Origin: JAJFUV01 sp964384215
Lineage (GTDB): Bacteria > Acidobacteriota > Terriglobia > Bryobacterales > Bryobacteraceae
Length of the DNA stretch: 64,000 nucleotides
Direction: 5' to 3'
NCBI GenBank assembly: GCA_964384215.1
Contig: CAYLLB010000003.1
Location: 62,001-126,000, forward strand
Both the position numbers and the translations under genes were made by a program. The notes beneath the pieces are model-generated. The model did no database searches. It was given only the letters and a program-made list of their open reading frames with translations, and was not told the origin of the DNA. The first letter of the stretch is position 1; each line of letters opens with the position of its first letter. Positions 45,498-53,442 of the stretch are shown here, piece after piece.

Positions 45498-47798
45498 ATG
45501 AAATCACACTACTTGCTATTAATCCTCGCTCTAATGCTGGCGGGTGTGTCCTGCAACCGCGATCCTAAGCTGGTCAGCCGCAAGTACGTGGAGAACGGCA
45601 ACAAGTACTTCAACACCGAAAAGTACAAAGAAGCCTCCATCATGTACCGGAATGCGCTGAAGAAGGACCCGCGCAACGGCGACGCCTATTACCGGCTGGG
45701 GCTGTGCGACCTGCGCTTGGGGCAGCCTGGGCTGGCCGCCCGGTCTCTCCGCCGCGCCATCGAGTTGATGCCGGATAACCTCGATGCGTCCCTGACCCTG
45801 GCCGACCTCTACCTGATGGCGGCGGCCGCCGAGCCGCGCAACGCCAAAACCCTGGTGCCGGAAATCGAGGAACTGGCCAAGCAACTGGAGAAGAGAGATA
45901 AGTTCCACGGTTATCGAGTCGGCGGACTCTGTCTCCTGCTTAAGGGGCAAACCAAAGAGGCGATCGAGAAGCTGGAAAAGGCCAATCAGTTGAAGCCGCT
46001 CGAACCGAACGTAGGCGTTTTTCTCATGCGGGCCCTCGCCATGGAGAAACGCACGAGCGAGGCGGAGACTCTGGCCAAACAGCTCATCGAGAAGCACAAG
46101 AATCTCACCCCTGCTTACAACTTCCTTTATGTGAGCTATGTGTCCTCCAATCGGATGGGCGACGCCGAAGCCGTTCTGAAGCTGCGCAGCGCCAACAATC
46201 CCAAAGAAGAAGCCGCGTGGCTGCAACTGGCGCAGTTCTACATGGTCACGCGCCGCGGACCCGAAATGAAGAGCGCGCTTGACAAGATCACGTCGAATCC
46301 GCAGGACTTTCCCAACGCGCATCGTTCCGTGGGCGACTTCTACTTCCGGAATCGCGATCTTGTCGCAGCGGTTGATTACTATGCCGCGGGAAAGAAAGCC
46401 AACCCGTCCCAGAGCGCCACCTACGACAAACGCATCGCGGAGGCTTACATCACCCAAGGCAAAGTGGACGATGCGCTGAAATTGCTGGAAGCCGTTATCA
46501 AGCGCGACTCCAAGGATAATGACGCCATCGCCATGCGCGCTTCCCTGCTCCTGCGCAACGGCAAACCCGAGCAGATCCAGTCTGCCGTGAACGATCTGCA
46601 GGGTGTTGTGCGCAGCTCTCCGCGAAACTTCGTGGCGCGCTACGACCTGGGACGGGCCCATATGGCGAAGGGGGAGGTGGAACAGGCCCGCCTGGCTTTT
46701 GAAGAGGCTATCAAACAGCGCGGCGATTATCTGCCCCCGCGGCTCGCCCTGGCGCAACTCTACTTGCGTGGCGGCGAGCACGCCAAAGCGGTGCAGACGG
46801 CGGACGAGATCCTGGCCATGGACCAGGGGAATCTGTCTGCCCGGCTCGTGCGCGCAGCGGCGCTTACCGGCATGCGCGATTTCGGCCGCGCGCGCCAGGC
46901 GGTTTCCGAGACCATCAAGCTCTATCCGAACGCCCTGGAGGCGCAGTTGCAGCTCGCCGTTGTGGACATGGGCGAGAGAAACTTCAAAGCGGCCGAGGGA
47001 GGCTTCCGCAAGCTGTACGAGAAGAACCCCAAGGACCTGCGTAGCCTGTTCGGGCTGGTCGAATGCTACATGGCTCAGAACCAACCGGCGCAGGCTCTCG
47101 ACCTGATCCAGAAAGAAGCCTCCAAGAATCCGGGCCGCGACGACCTCGCGCTGGCGCTCGGCAACATAGCGGCTCGAACAGGCAAAAACGACGTGGCGAT
47201 CCACCAGTTTGAGGCGCTCGTCGCCAAGCGGCCGAACGACGCTCTGCTGCATACCCGGCTGGGCGAGATCTATCGCCGCGCGGGCAGATTGGATCTTTCC
47301 GCGGGCCACTTCCGCAAGGCCATCCAGATCGCTCCGGACCAGCCGTCCGCGAAGCTGCTGCTGGCCATGCAGTTGGACGAGCAGGGACAGCGCCAGGAAG
47401 CCCGGCAACTCTACGAACAACTGCTGAAGATGCAGCCGAACAATGTCGTCGTGCTGAACAACCTGGCCTACATCATGGCGGAAAGCGGGACCGAGTTGGA
47501 TCAGGCGCTCACACTGGCGCAACGCGCCAAACAAGCCCAGCCCGAAGAAATCAACGTCGCCGACACGCTGGGTTGGATCTATATCAAGAAGAACTTGAGC
47601 GACAGCGCTATCAACATCTATAAAGACCTTATCCGTCGTCAGCCACAGCGTTCAACGTTCCACTACCACATGGGCATGGCGCTATTCCAAAAAGGCGACC
47701 GGACGCAGGCGAAGCAGGCCCTGCTGACGGCGCTGCGCAACAAGCCGGCGAAGGAAGAAGAGGCCAAGATCCGCGAGCTGTTGGGGCGGATCGGCTGA
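45498..47798 (+). CDS. TPR-repeat lipoprotein, PrsT-like
   Basis: A 766-residue protein whose signal peptide ends at a lipobox-like AGVSC (C19), followed by about 18 tetratricopeptide repeats to the C-terminus. It starts with the NGNKYFNTEKYKEASIMYRN repeat and ends with a conserved NNLAYIMAESG ... ADTLGWIYIKK block. The lipoprotein signal plus very long TPR array match the PrsT/PEP_TPR family found with exosortase/PEP-CTERM systems. GGGAGG lies upstream of the ATG. The next gene, 38 bp on, is a CAAX-type protease of the kind also linked to exosortase systems. No exosortase gene or PEP-CTERM substrate is in the window. The likely role is a scaffold for envelope or exopolysaccharide assembly. 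Confidence 0.82.
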   Translation: MKSHYLLLILALMLAGVSCNRDPKLVSRKYVENGNKYFNTEKYKEASIMYRNALKKDPRNGDAYYRLGLCDLRLGQPGLAARSLRRAIELMPDNLDASLTLADLYLMAAAAEPRNAKTLVPEIEELAKQLEKRDKFHGYRVGGLCLLLKGQTKEAIEKLEKANQLKPLEPNVGVFLMRALAMEKRTSEAETLAKQLIEKHKNLTPAYNFLYVSYVSSNRMGDAEAVLKLRSANNPKEEAAWLQLAQFYMVTRRGPEMKSALDKITSNPQDFPNAHRSVGDFYFRNRDLVAAVDYYAAGKKANPSQSATYDKRIAEAYITQGKVDDALKLLEAVIKRDSKDNDAIAMRASLLLRNGKPEQIQSAVNDLQGVVRSSPRNFVARYDLGRAHMAKGEVEQARLAFEEAIKQRGDYLPPRLALAQLYLRGGEHAKAVQTADEILAMDQGNLSARLVRAAALTGMRDFGRARQAVSETIKLYPNALEAQLQLAVVDMGERNFKAAEGGFRKLYEKNPKDLRSLFGLVECYMAQNQPAQALDLIQKEASKNPGRDDLALALGNIAARTGKNDVAIHQFEALVAKRPNDALLHTRLGEIYRRAGRLDLSAGHFRKAIQIAPDQPSAKLLLAMQLDEQGQRQEARQLYEQLLKMQPNNVVVLNNLAYIMAESGTELDQALTLAQRAKQAQPEEINVADTLGWIYIKKNLSDSAINIYKDLIRRQPQRSTFHYHMGMALFQKGDRTQAKQALLTALRNKPAKEEEAKIRELLGRIG

Positions 47799-47836
47799 GC
47801 GCGGGCGGCCCCGCGCCCCATTCGGGATCACATCTT

Positions 47837-48514
47837 GTGAAAGCGCTCCTGTCGCGGTTCCCCGCTGCGGCCTACACCGCGCCCTTCCTAGTATTCGTAG
47901 GGGTGCTCGCTCTCGGCGGGCACTTGCCGCTCCCGCCGGGTTCGGAGTACCCGCTGCGGACCCTGCTGGCGCTCGCGACCCTGGTGGCAACGTCGCGGCC
48001 GCTCCTCCGGTTCAAGACTTCATGCCCGTGGTCCAGCGTCGCCATGGGCGCGCTGGTTTTCCTGATTTGGGTTGGGCCGGACACCATTTGGCCGCACTAT
48101 CGCGAGCACTGGCTGTTCCGCAATATCCTGTTGGCACCGAGCGGGACGCCGGCTGGAGAAGCGCTCAGGGGCGACTACGTCTTCCTGGCCTCCCGGATTC
48201 TCGGTTCCGCGCTCGTGGTGCCTGTCATTGAAGAACTCTTCTGGCGCGGTTGGCTCATGCGATGGCTGATCCGGACAGATTTCCTCGCCGTGCCGTTGGG
48301 TAGTTACCTGCCGGGCGCCTTCTGGATCACGGCCATCCTGTTCGCCTCCGAACACGGTCCTTACTGGGATGTGGGACTTGCGGCCGGAGTGCTCTACAAC
48401 TGGTGGATGATCCGCACGCGCTCGCTGGCCGACTGCATCCTGGCGCACGCCGTCACCAACGCCTGCCTGGCGGCTTATGTGTTGAGCGCGGGCAAGTGGC
48501 AATACTGGCTCTGA
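47837..48514 (+). CDS. CAAX prenyl protease-related membrane protein (CPBP/Abi family)
   Basis: A 225-residue integral membrane protein with about seven helices and the three motifs of the CPBP glutamic protease family: EELFWR (E132, E133, R137), F169-x3-H173 in FASEHGPYW, and H204-x3-N208 in HAVTN. These residues form the intramembrane active site of Rce1-like proteases. The particular SEHGPYWDVG and LADCILAHAVTN context is that of the CAAX-related protein family found beside exosortases. The start is GTG. It follows the PrsT-like lipoprotein by 38 bp and is likely co-transcribed. The substrate is unknown; cleavage of a sorted surface protein is the obvious hypothesis. Confidence 0.85.
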   Translation: MKALLSRFPAAAYTAPFLVFVGVLALGGHLPLPPGSEYPLRTLLALATLVATSRPLLRFKTSCPWSSVAMGALVFLIWVGPDTIWPHYREHWLFRNILLAPSGTPAGEALRGDYVFLASRILGSALVVPVIEELFWRGWLMRWLIRTDFLAVPLGSYLPGAFWITAILFASEHGPYWDVGLAAGVLYNWWMIRTRSLADCILAHAVTNACLAAYVLSAGKWQYWL

Positions 48515-48656
48515 AGGTCCGCACCGCGCACGGCAACCTTGACGGATCCGTAACAAATCACACAAAATATGTTAGGCTACACTATGGTGGCCCACCAGAC
48601 GCTAGGCCTCGTCTTTTTGAGGCCGGCGCAAAAATCCAACTGCGGAATAATGTGGG

Positions 48657-49862
48657 ATGGCTTTTAAGACCGTTGTCAGGCTTCTGGTTTTCGTTTTTTG
48701 CGCCATACTATTGACGGATGCCGCCAACGCGGCGGTGACCAAGAGGAAGAAGGCACACCGGCGAACGGCGGCTCGCACTTCGGCCACCGTTGTAAAGAAG
48801 AAGCCGCTCGCGGCGAAGTCCACGAAATCGAAGAAGCGCATCTCTTCGAGAACGGCTTCGTCCAAGCGGCGGCGTTCCGTGACGAGCTTCTGGACCACGC
48901 CGACTTACGCCGACGCCACTTTCGCCGACAACATCGAAGGTGAGGATCCCGTCGTCCGGCGCGCGGCGGTGGAAGCGCTTGGGCCTTACAACGGCACCGT
49001 CGTGGTGGCCGATCCCTCCAACGGCCGCATTCTGTCTATCGTGAATCAACGGCTGGCTCTCCAGAGCGGATTCCAGCCTTGTTCCACCATCAAGGTGGTG
49101 ACCGCCTTGGCCGCGCTCAGCGAGGGAATCATCGACCGCGATACCATGCTGCGCCTTTACGGCCGCACGAAGATGAATCTAACCGAGGCGCTGGCCCATT
49201 CCAACAACCCGTACTTCGCCTCTTTGGGAGTGAAACTCGGCTACGAACGGGTAGCCTACTATGCGCGGCTGTTCGGTTTGGGAGAGAAGGCGGGCCTGAA
49301 CATCGATGGCGAGCATCCTGGTGTCTTCCCCGACTCGGTCATCAAGGATGGCGTGGGCATGATGACCAGTTTCGGTGAAGGGATTTCTCTCACCCCGCTC
49401 GAACTTGCCGCCCTTATGGTTGCCATATCGAACGGCGGCACACTTTACTATCTGCAATATCCGCGGTCGGAGCAGGAAATCAACGAGTTCGTGCCTCGCG
49501 TGAAGCGCCATCTGGATATCGCCCCATGGCTTCCCGAGATTAAACCCGGCATGCAGGCGGCGGTCGAGTACGGCACTGCCCGGCGTGCACACTACGACAG
49601 TAACGAGCCGATTCTCGGTAAAACCGGCACGTGCTCGGACAACCGGACGCACTTAGGGTGGTTCGGCTCGTTCAACGAAGTCGGCCGCAACAAGCTTGTG
49701 GTTGTGGTCCTGCTGACCGGGGGCAAGCCTGTGAACGGTCCGGTCGCGGCCGGCGTTGCCGGTGGCGTCTACAAGAACCTCTCCGGGCGGAATTATTTCG
49801 CCCACCAACGCAGCCTGTCGCCCTACGGCTTGGTGTCCACGCAATCCTGCTGCGCTCAGTAA
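48657..49862 (+). CDS. penicillin-binding transpeptidase-domain protein
   Basis: A 401-residue exported transpeptidase. A signal peptide (about 5-25) is followed by an unusual Lys/Arg-rich stretch of 50 residues (27-75), then the penicillin-binding domain with all three motifs: S143-T-I-K146, S182-N183-N184 and K322-T-G-T325. An alanine-rich DPVVRRAAVEALGPYNGTVV segment precedes the active domain. It lacks the large N-terminal pedestal of class B PBPs, so it is closer to minimal transpeptidases or class D beta-lactamase-like proteins. The basic region could bind peptidoglycan or teichoic-like polymers. A GGCCTC/GAGGCC hairpin lies in the 142-bp upstream gap. It is convergent with the Memo-AMMECR1 gene. 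Confidence 0.88.
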   Translation: MAFKTVVRLLVFVFCAILLTDAANAAVTKRKKAHRRTAARTSATVVKKKPLAAKSTKSKKRISSRTASSKRRRSVTSFWTTPTYADATFADNIEGEDPVVRRAAVEALGPYNGTVVVADPSNGRILSIVNQRLALQSGFQPCSTIKVVTALAALSEGIIDRDTMLRLYGRTKMNLTEALAHSNNPYFASLGVKLGYERVAYYARLFGLGEKAGLNIDGEHPGVFPDSVIKDGVGMMTSFGEGISLTPLELAALMVAISNGGTLYYLQYPRSEQEINEFVPRVKRHLDIAPWLPEIKPGMQAAVEYGTARRAHYDSNEPILGKTGTCSDNRTHLGWFGSFNEVGRNKLVVVVLLTGGKPVNGPVAAGVAGGVYKNLSGRNYFAHQRSLSPYGLVSTQSCCAQ

Positions 49863-49868
49863 CGAATT

Positions 49869-51368
49869 TCAATCGTCCTTGCGCGCGGGCGTGTGGTCGC
49901 CGAAGACCAGGGCCGTAAACGAGAAAATATCCGTATCCGGGTCCTTCCAGGCCGAAGGGTTGATGCCAGCCTTAAGACACGTATTTTCAAGGAACTGCAG
50001 GCGGTTCCAACCTTGTTCGGGAGCCACCTGGGGCAACAGAAGGCCTTCGCTTGCATCGCGCTTGATCACCAGGCCGTCGGTCCCTATCCGGATTTGGCGC
50101 GTGTCAAGCACCCGGCGCAACGGGCTCAGCACAGAAATCTCATATTCGAGTTCAGGTAACTCGGCCACCGACACCGGCTGGAACCGCCGATCCTCGAGCG
50201 CGGCGAACGCTGCTACATCCCGCACTGTGACGGCCAGCGGTTCCACCGGCGCCACGTACCCGATGCAGCCGCGCAACTGCCCGCGTTTCTTGAGAGTTAC
50301 AAATGCCCCGCGTTCCTGCATCAGGCGCGCGTTGCGGGCCGTGCCGACGTCGTACCCTTTGTGCTCCCGGACGGCCGTTTCGACGCTCCTTTTGGCGATC
50401 TCCAGCAATTCCGTCTTTTCGGCCGTCGTAAGCGAGAACCGCCGGGCGGATGCGGTGCCGCCGGTGCTTTCGGGTTTGCACAACGCCGCAGCGCCGTAAC
50501 CGACGACGCTCGACTTATCGCCCGTCACATCGCCGGAATTGGCGTACTTCAGCACGCGCGCCTCGGTGGCCCCCAACCGCTCCGCCGCGATCATGGCGGC
50601 CACGATCGGACCGCCACCACAGGCTTCCCACACCCGCCTCTCGAAGTTGCGCGCCATGCTCAGGTAGTCCCACTCTTCCAAAGCCTGAAGCGTCTTCCGG
50701 TCGAGTTGTGTGGCCTTGTCGTACGTGTGGAAGTGGGACAAATCGGAGCTGGCCACGACGAGTGTTCCGGGCCCCTGGATCGATTTAGCCAGCGCAACGC
50801 CCAGCGCTCTACAAGTGCCGTAGTCCTGCTCACCCATAACGATGGGCACCAGCTTGAAGTCCTTCAGTACACGCTGTAGAAAAGGTAATTGCACTTCCAG
50901 GGAGTGCTCGCCGCGCCCATTCACCATCCCGTGGCCGCGCCCCGAACGTTGGACGCGTTTGTCCATGGATGCCAGCTTGGCCACAAATGCCGTATCGACG
51001 GGGACGCGCCCCAGCGGAGTATCGTAAGCGTCGCCGTCGAATACCGAGGAGAAGCCGAACGCGTCGATGTGGCAGGGCGCGATGACCACCACTCGCTGGA
51101 TGGGGCGGCCCTTCAACAACGCGTAGGCTTGTGCGGCGACATGGCCCGAGTAGACGTAACCCGCATGCGGGACCACAATTGCGGCTAAGTCCTTGATGGG
51201 CGCCGGCTTTGCCGCCGCGAGCAAACCGTCGATCATACCGGCCAACTGCTTCGCATCCGCCGGGTAAAAGGAGCCCGCCGCCATGGGGGGGCGCACGTTG
51301 CGGTTTTGCGCCGGAAGAGCCGCGGCAAGGATCGGTAACAGGAAGAATGCCTTGCAACAGTTACGCAT
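49869..51368 (-). CDS. Memo-AMMECR1 fusion protein with signal peptide (AmmeMemoRadiSam B+A)
   Basis: A 499-residue fusion. After a signal peptide (AFFLLPILAAALPAQ), residues about 25-300 form a Memo domain, related to extradiol-dioxygenase folds, with VPHAGY (H68), APCH (H100), GEHSLEVQLPFL and SSDLSHF metal-site motifs. Residues about 310-490 are an AMMECR1 domain with LRGCIGYVAPVEPL and EDRRFQPV ... LEYEISVLSP. ATG 51368 starts the signal peptide and lies 7 bp after the radical SAM stop; the frame is open 17 codons more. Memo, AMMECR1 and a radical SAM protein are known to co-occur (AmmeMemoRadiSam system) without an assigned function. An exported fusion is notable because most are cytoplasmic. 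Confidence 0.9.
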   Translation of the reverse strand: MRNCCKAFFLLPILAAALPAQNRNVRPPMAAGSFYPADAKQLAGMIDGLLAAAKPAPIKDLAAIVVPHAGYVYSGHVAAQAYALLKGRPIQRVVVIAPCHIDAFGFSSVFDGDAYDTPLGRVPVDTAFVAKLASMDKRVQRSGRGHGMVNGRGEHSLEVQLPFLQRVLKDFKLVPIVMGEQDYGTCRALGVALAKSIQGPGTLVVASSDLSHFHTYDKATQLDRKTLQALEEWDYLSMARNFERRVWEACGGGPIVAAMIAAERLGATEARVLKYANSGDVTGDKSSVVGYGAAALCKPESTGGTASARRFSLTTAEKTELLEIAKRSVETAVREHKGYDVGTARNARLMQERGAFVTLKKRGQLRGCIGYVAPVEPLAVTVRDVAAFAALEDRRFQPVSVAELPELEYEISVLSPLRRVLDTRQIRIGTDGLVIKRDASEGLLLPQVAPEQGWNRLQFLENTCLKAGINPSAWKDPDTDIFSFTALVFGDHTPARKDD

Positions 51369-51375
51369 TTCGAGA

Positions 51376-52452
51376 TTATCCTTCCCAAACGCCGGCGATC
51401 GGCTGCCGGCAGTACTCACAGTTCCCTTTCTTCAAGTGCGTCGCGCGCACGGCGAAGCCCGTGCGTTCCACTACCGCGCGCCGGCACTTGGGACAATACG
51501 TGTTTTCGGCCGGGTGGCCGGGCACGTTGCCAATGTAAACATAATGAAGGCCTTCCGCCGCGGCGATGGAGTGCGCCCGTTCGAGCGTGCTCAACGGCGT
51601 CGGGGGCAGGTTCTTGAGCAGGTATTCGGGATGAAAACGCGAGAAGTGCAGCGGGACGTCCGTACCGAGGTAGGTTCGCACCCAGCGCGCCAAGCCGCGG
51701 AACTCCTGCTCGCCGTCGTTGAGCGTGGGTACCACCAGGTACACGATTTCGGTCCACATCCCCAACTTGCGCATCTCGACCAGCGCATTGAGCACCGGCT
51801 TTAACTCTCCGTTCACCGTCTCGCGGTAAAACTTTTCCGAGTATGCTTTCAGGTCCACCTTGATGGCGTCGACTTTGCCGCACAGCAGCTTGAGCGGCTC
51901 CGGCTGTATATAACCGCCGGTGACGACGGCGCTCTTGATGCCGGCCGCGTGGGCGCGTTCGGCCGTGTCGATCATGTACTCGAAGAAGATCACCGGTTCG
52001 CTGTACGTATACGCGATCGAGGCGCAATGGTAACGCGCCGCCACCTCGGCCGCGCCCTCGGGCGGCAAATAGTTGGAGGTCACCTGTTCGGGCCGCACCT
52101 GCGAGATGTCCCAGTTCTGGCACATCTTGCAGTTCACGTTGCAGCCGGCGGTTGCGATTGAGAATGCCGTCGAGCCGGGGTGGAAGTGAAAGAAGGGCTT
52201 CTTCTCGATGGGGTCGACGTGCGCGGCCACAACGCGGGAATGCACCAGCGTGTAGTAGACGCCGCCGCGGTTCTCCCGCACGCCGCAGTAGCCGCGTTCG
52301 CGGTCGTCGATCACGCACTCGCGCGGGCAGAGCTTGCATTTGATCTTCTTGTGCGGCAACTTGTCGTAGAACTTCGCCTCCCGCGTGTAGCGCGCGTCGG
52401 ACGCCGCCGCAGCGCCGGATGCGGCCGAAAGCAGGAAGTCGCGGCGTTGCAT
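51376..52452 (-). CDS. AmmeMemoRadiSam system radical SAM protein with Tat-like leader
   Basis: A 358-residue radical SAM enzyme. The cluster motif is C104-x3-C108-x2-C111 in AGCNVNCKMCQNW. An N-terminal cysteine set CKLCPREC ... GYCGVREN (about 39-60) and a C-terminal pair (CPKC and CEYC, the latter six residues from motifs typical of zinc sites) are also present, as in the AmmeMemoRadiSam family. ATG 52452 begins MQRRDFLLSAASGAAAA, which looks like a twin-arginine leader. A periplasmic radical SAM enzyme would be unusual, because reductants for the cluster are cytoplasmic. It lies 4 bp after the DUF362 gene and 7 bp before the Memo-AMMECR1 gene: one tight operon. Confidence 0.9.
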   Translation of the reverse strand: MQRRDFLLSAASGAAAASDARYTREAKFYDKLPHKKIKCKLCPRECVIDDRERGYCGVRENRGGVYYTLVHSRVVAAHVDPIEKKPFFHFHPGSTAFSIATAGCNVNCKMCQNWDISQVRPEQVTSNYLPPEGAAEVAARYHCASIAYTYSEPVIFFEYMIDTAERAHAAGIKSAVVTGGYIQPEPLKLLCGKVDAIKVDLKAYSEKFYRETVNGELKPVLNALVEMRKLGMWTEIVYLVVPTLNDGEQEFRGLARWVRTYLGTDVPLHFSRFHPEYLLKNLPPTPLSTLERAHSIAAAEGLHYVYIGNVPGHPAENTYCPKCRRAVVERTGFAVRATHLKKGNCEYCRQPIAGVWEG

Positions 52453-52456
52453 GGCG

Positions 52457-53386
52457 CTAGACCTCCACGCGCGCGATCCGGGCGGGATCGGACACGCCCA
52501 TGCGGTAGCCAGGGCCCCCGGCGCGGGCAATGTAAGTTGGCTCGCGACGCGCCGCTTTCAGCGGCGGCATGCCGCGCTCAGAGCGCTTTTGTTCGATAAT
52601 GCGCCAGCCGACGGTGTCCAGCGCCACGGGGTCCTGGCTCACCAGCAAGCCGTTGAACGGCCATGTCCACTGCGGCATAAAAGACGGGCCGCCTTCGTAC
52701 TGCGCGGTGATGGCGTCGCAGAGGTGGAGGCGCACTTTTCGGCGGATGGGGCCCAGCATGTTGACGTCGGCCACGTAAGGGTCGCCCACGTTGATGTGAT
52801 ACTTGTTCGGATTGTGGATGGCGCCGAACATATTCTTAAGCGCCATGGTCACGCCCACGATGCCGTGGTCCTTGAGGACGGGCAGGTTGATGACGGCGTC
52901 GCAGACATCGGTGAGCGTCCGGCACAGCAGGCTGCCGGCTTCCCCGTGCGTGGCGAGTTCGCTCCCGTAACCCAGCGTGTCGTTACCCAGATAACGGACG
53001 CGGTTGGGATTCGTTGATGGCCGGAACCCAGCGCTTTCGAGATCCGAGTTGAGCCGGTCCCATACCACGATGTTCTTCGCGGGTACTCCGGCTTCTTGCA
53101 GCCGATGGCAGAGGGCCTCGACCAGCACTACGTGCGTGGAGTTACCTTTACCCGACAGGCAGTTTACCTTTAGCCCCACCACCTCGCCGGGCTTCACCAC
53201 GCGCCGCCACGCCTCCACGGGAGTGTCCACGTCGAAACAGGCGCGCATGGCATTGTCGAGAGCCCGCAAGAGCGCCGTTTCGTTCATCCCGGCGCCGTGC
53301 GCCACGACCACCTTCGACTTCGTACCGGCCGCGAGCGGGGCGCCGAGCACCCCCAACGCTTCCCGGCGGCTCAATCTGGCGTCCAT
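52457..53386 (-). CDS. DUF362 domain protein with Tat-like leader
   Basis: A 309-residue DUF362 protein. The N-terminus SRREALGVLGAPLAAG is twin-arginine-like. The DUF362 core carries VGLKVNCLSGKG, a NLPVLKDHGIVGVTMALKNM segment at mid-length, and LVSQDPVALDTVGWRII near the end. Some DUF362 proteins carry ferredoxin-type cysteine clusters; none is visible here, so it is the cluster-free form. It is the first gene of the leftward DUF362 / radical SAM / Memo-AMMECR1 operon and divergent from a secreted protein gene, with a 56-bp spacer. Its activity is unknown. Confidence 0.85.
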   Translation of the reverse strand: MDARLSRREALGVLGAPLAAGTKSKVVVAHGAGMNETALLRALDNAMRACFDVDTPVEAWRRVVKPGEVVGLKVNCLSGKGNSTHVVLVEALCHRLQEAGVPAKNIVVWDRLNSDLESAGFRPSTNPNRVRYLGNDTLGYGSELATHGEAGSLLCRTLTDVCDAVINLPVLKDHGIVGVTMALKNMFGAIHNPNKYHINVGDPYVADVNMLGPIRRKVRLHLCDAITAQYEGGPSFMPQWTWPFNGLLVSQDPVALDTVGWRIIEQKRSERGMPPLKAARREPTYIARAGGPGYRMGVSDPARIARVEV

Positions 53387-53442
53387 TCCGTTTCCGTTAT
53401 AGCACCAACCGCCGGCGGCGGCGATGACCTACAATCGTCGGG

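Noticed and set aside
46279..47427. Additional forward and reverse ORFs inside the TPR lipoprotein gene
   Set aside because: They are out-of-frame readings of the TPR repeats, with Arg/Trp/Ser-rich nonsense composition.
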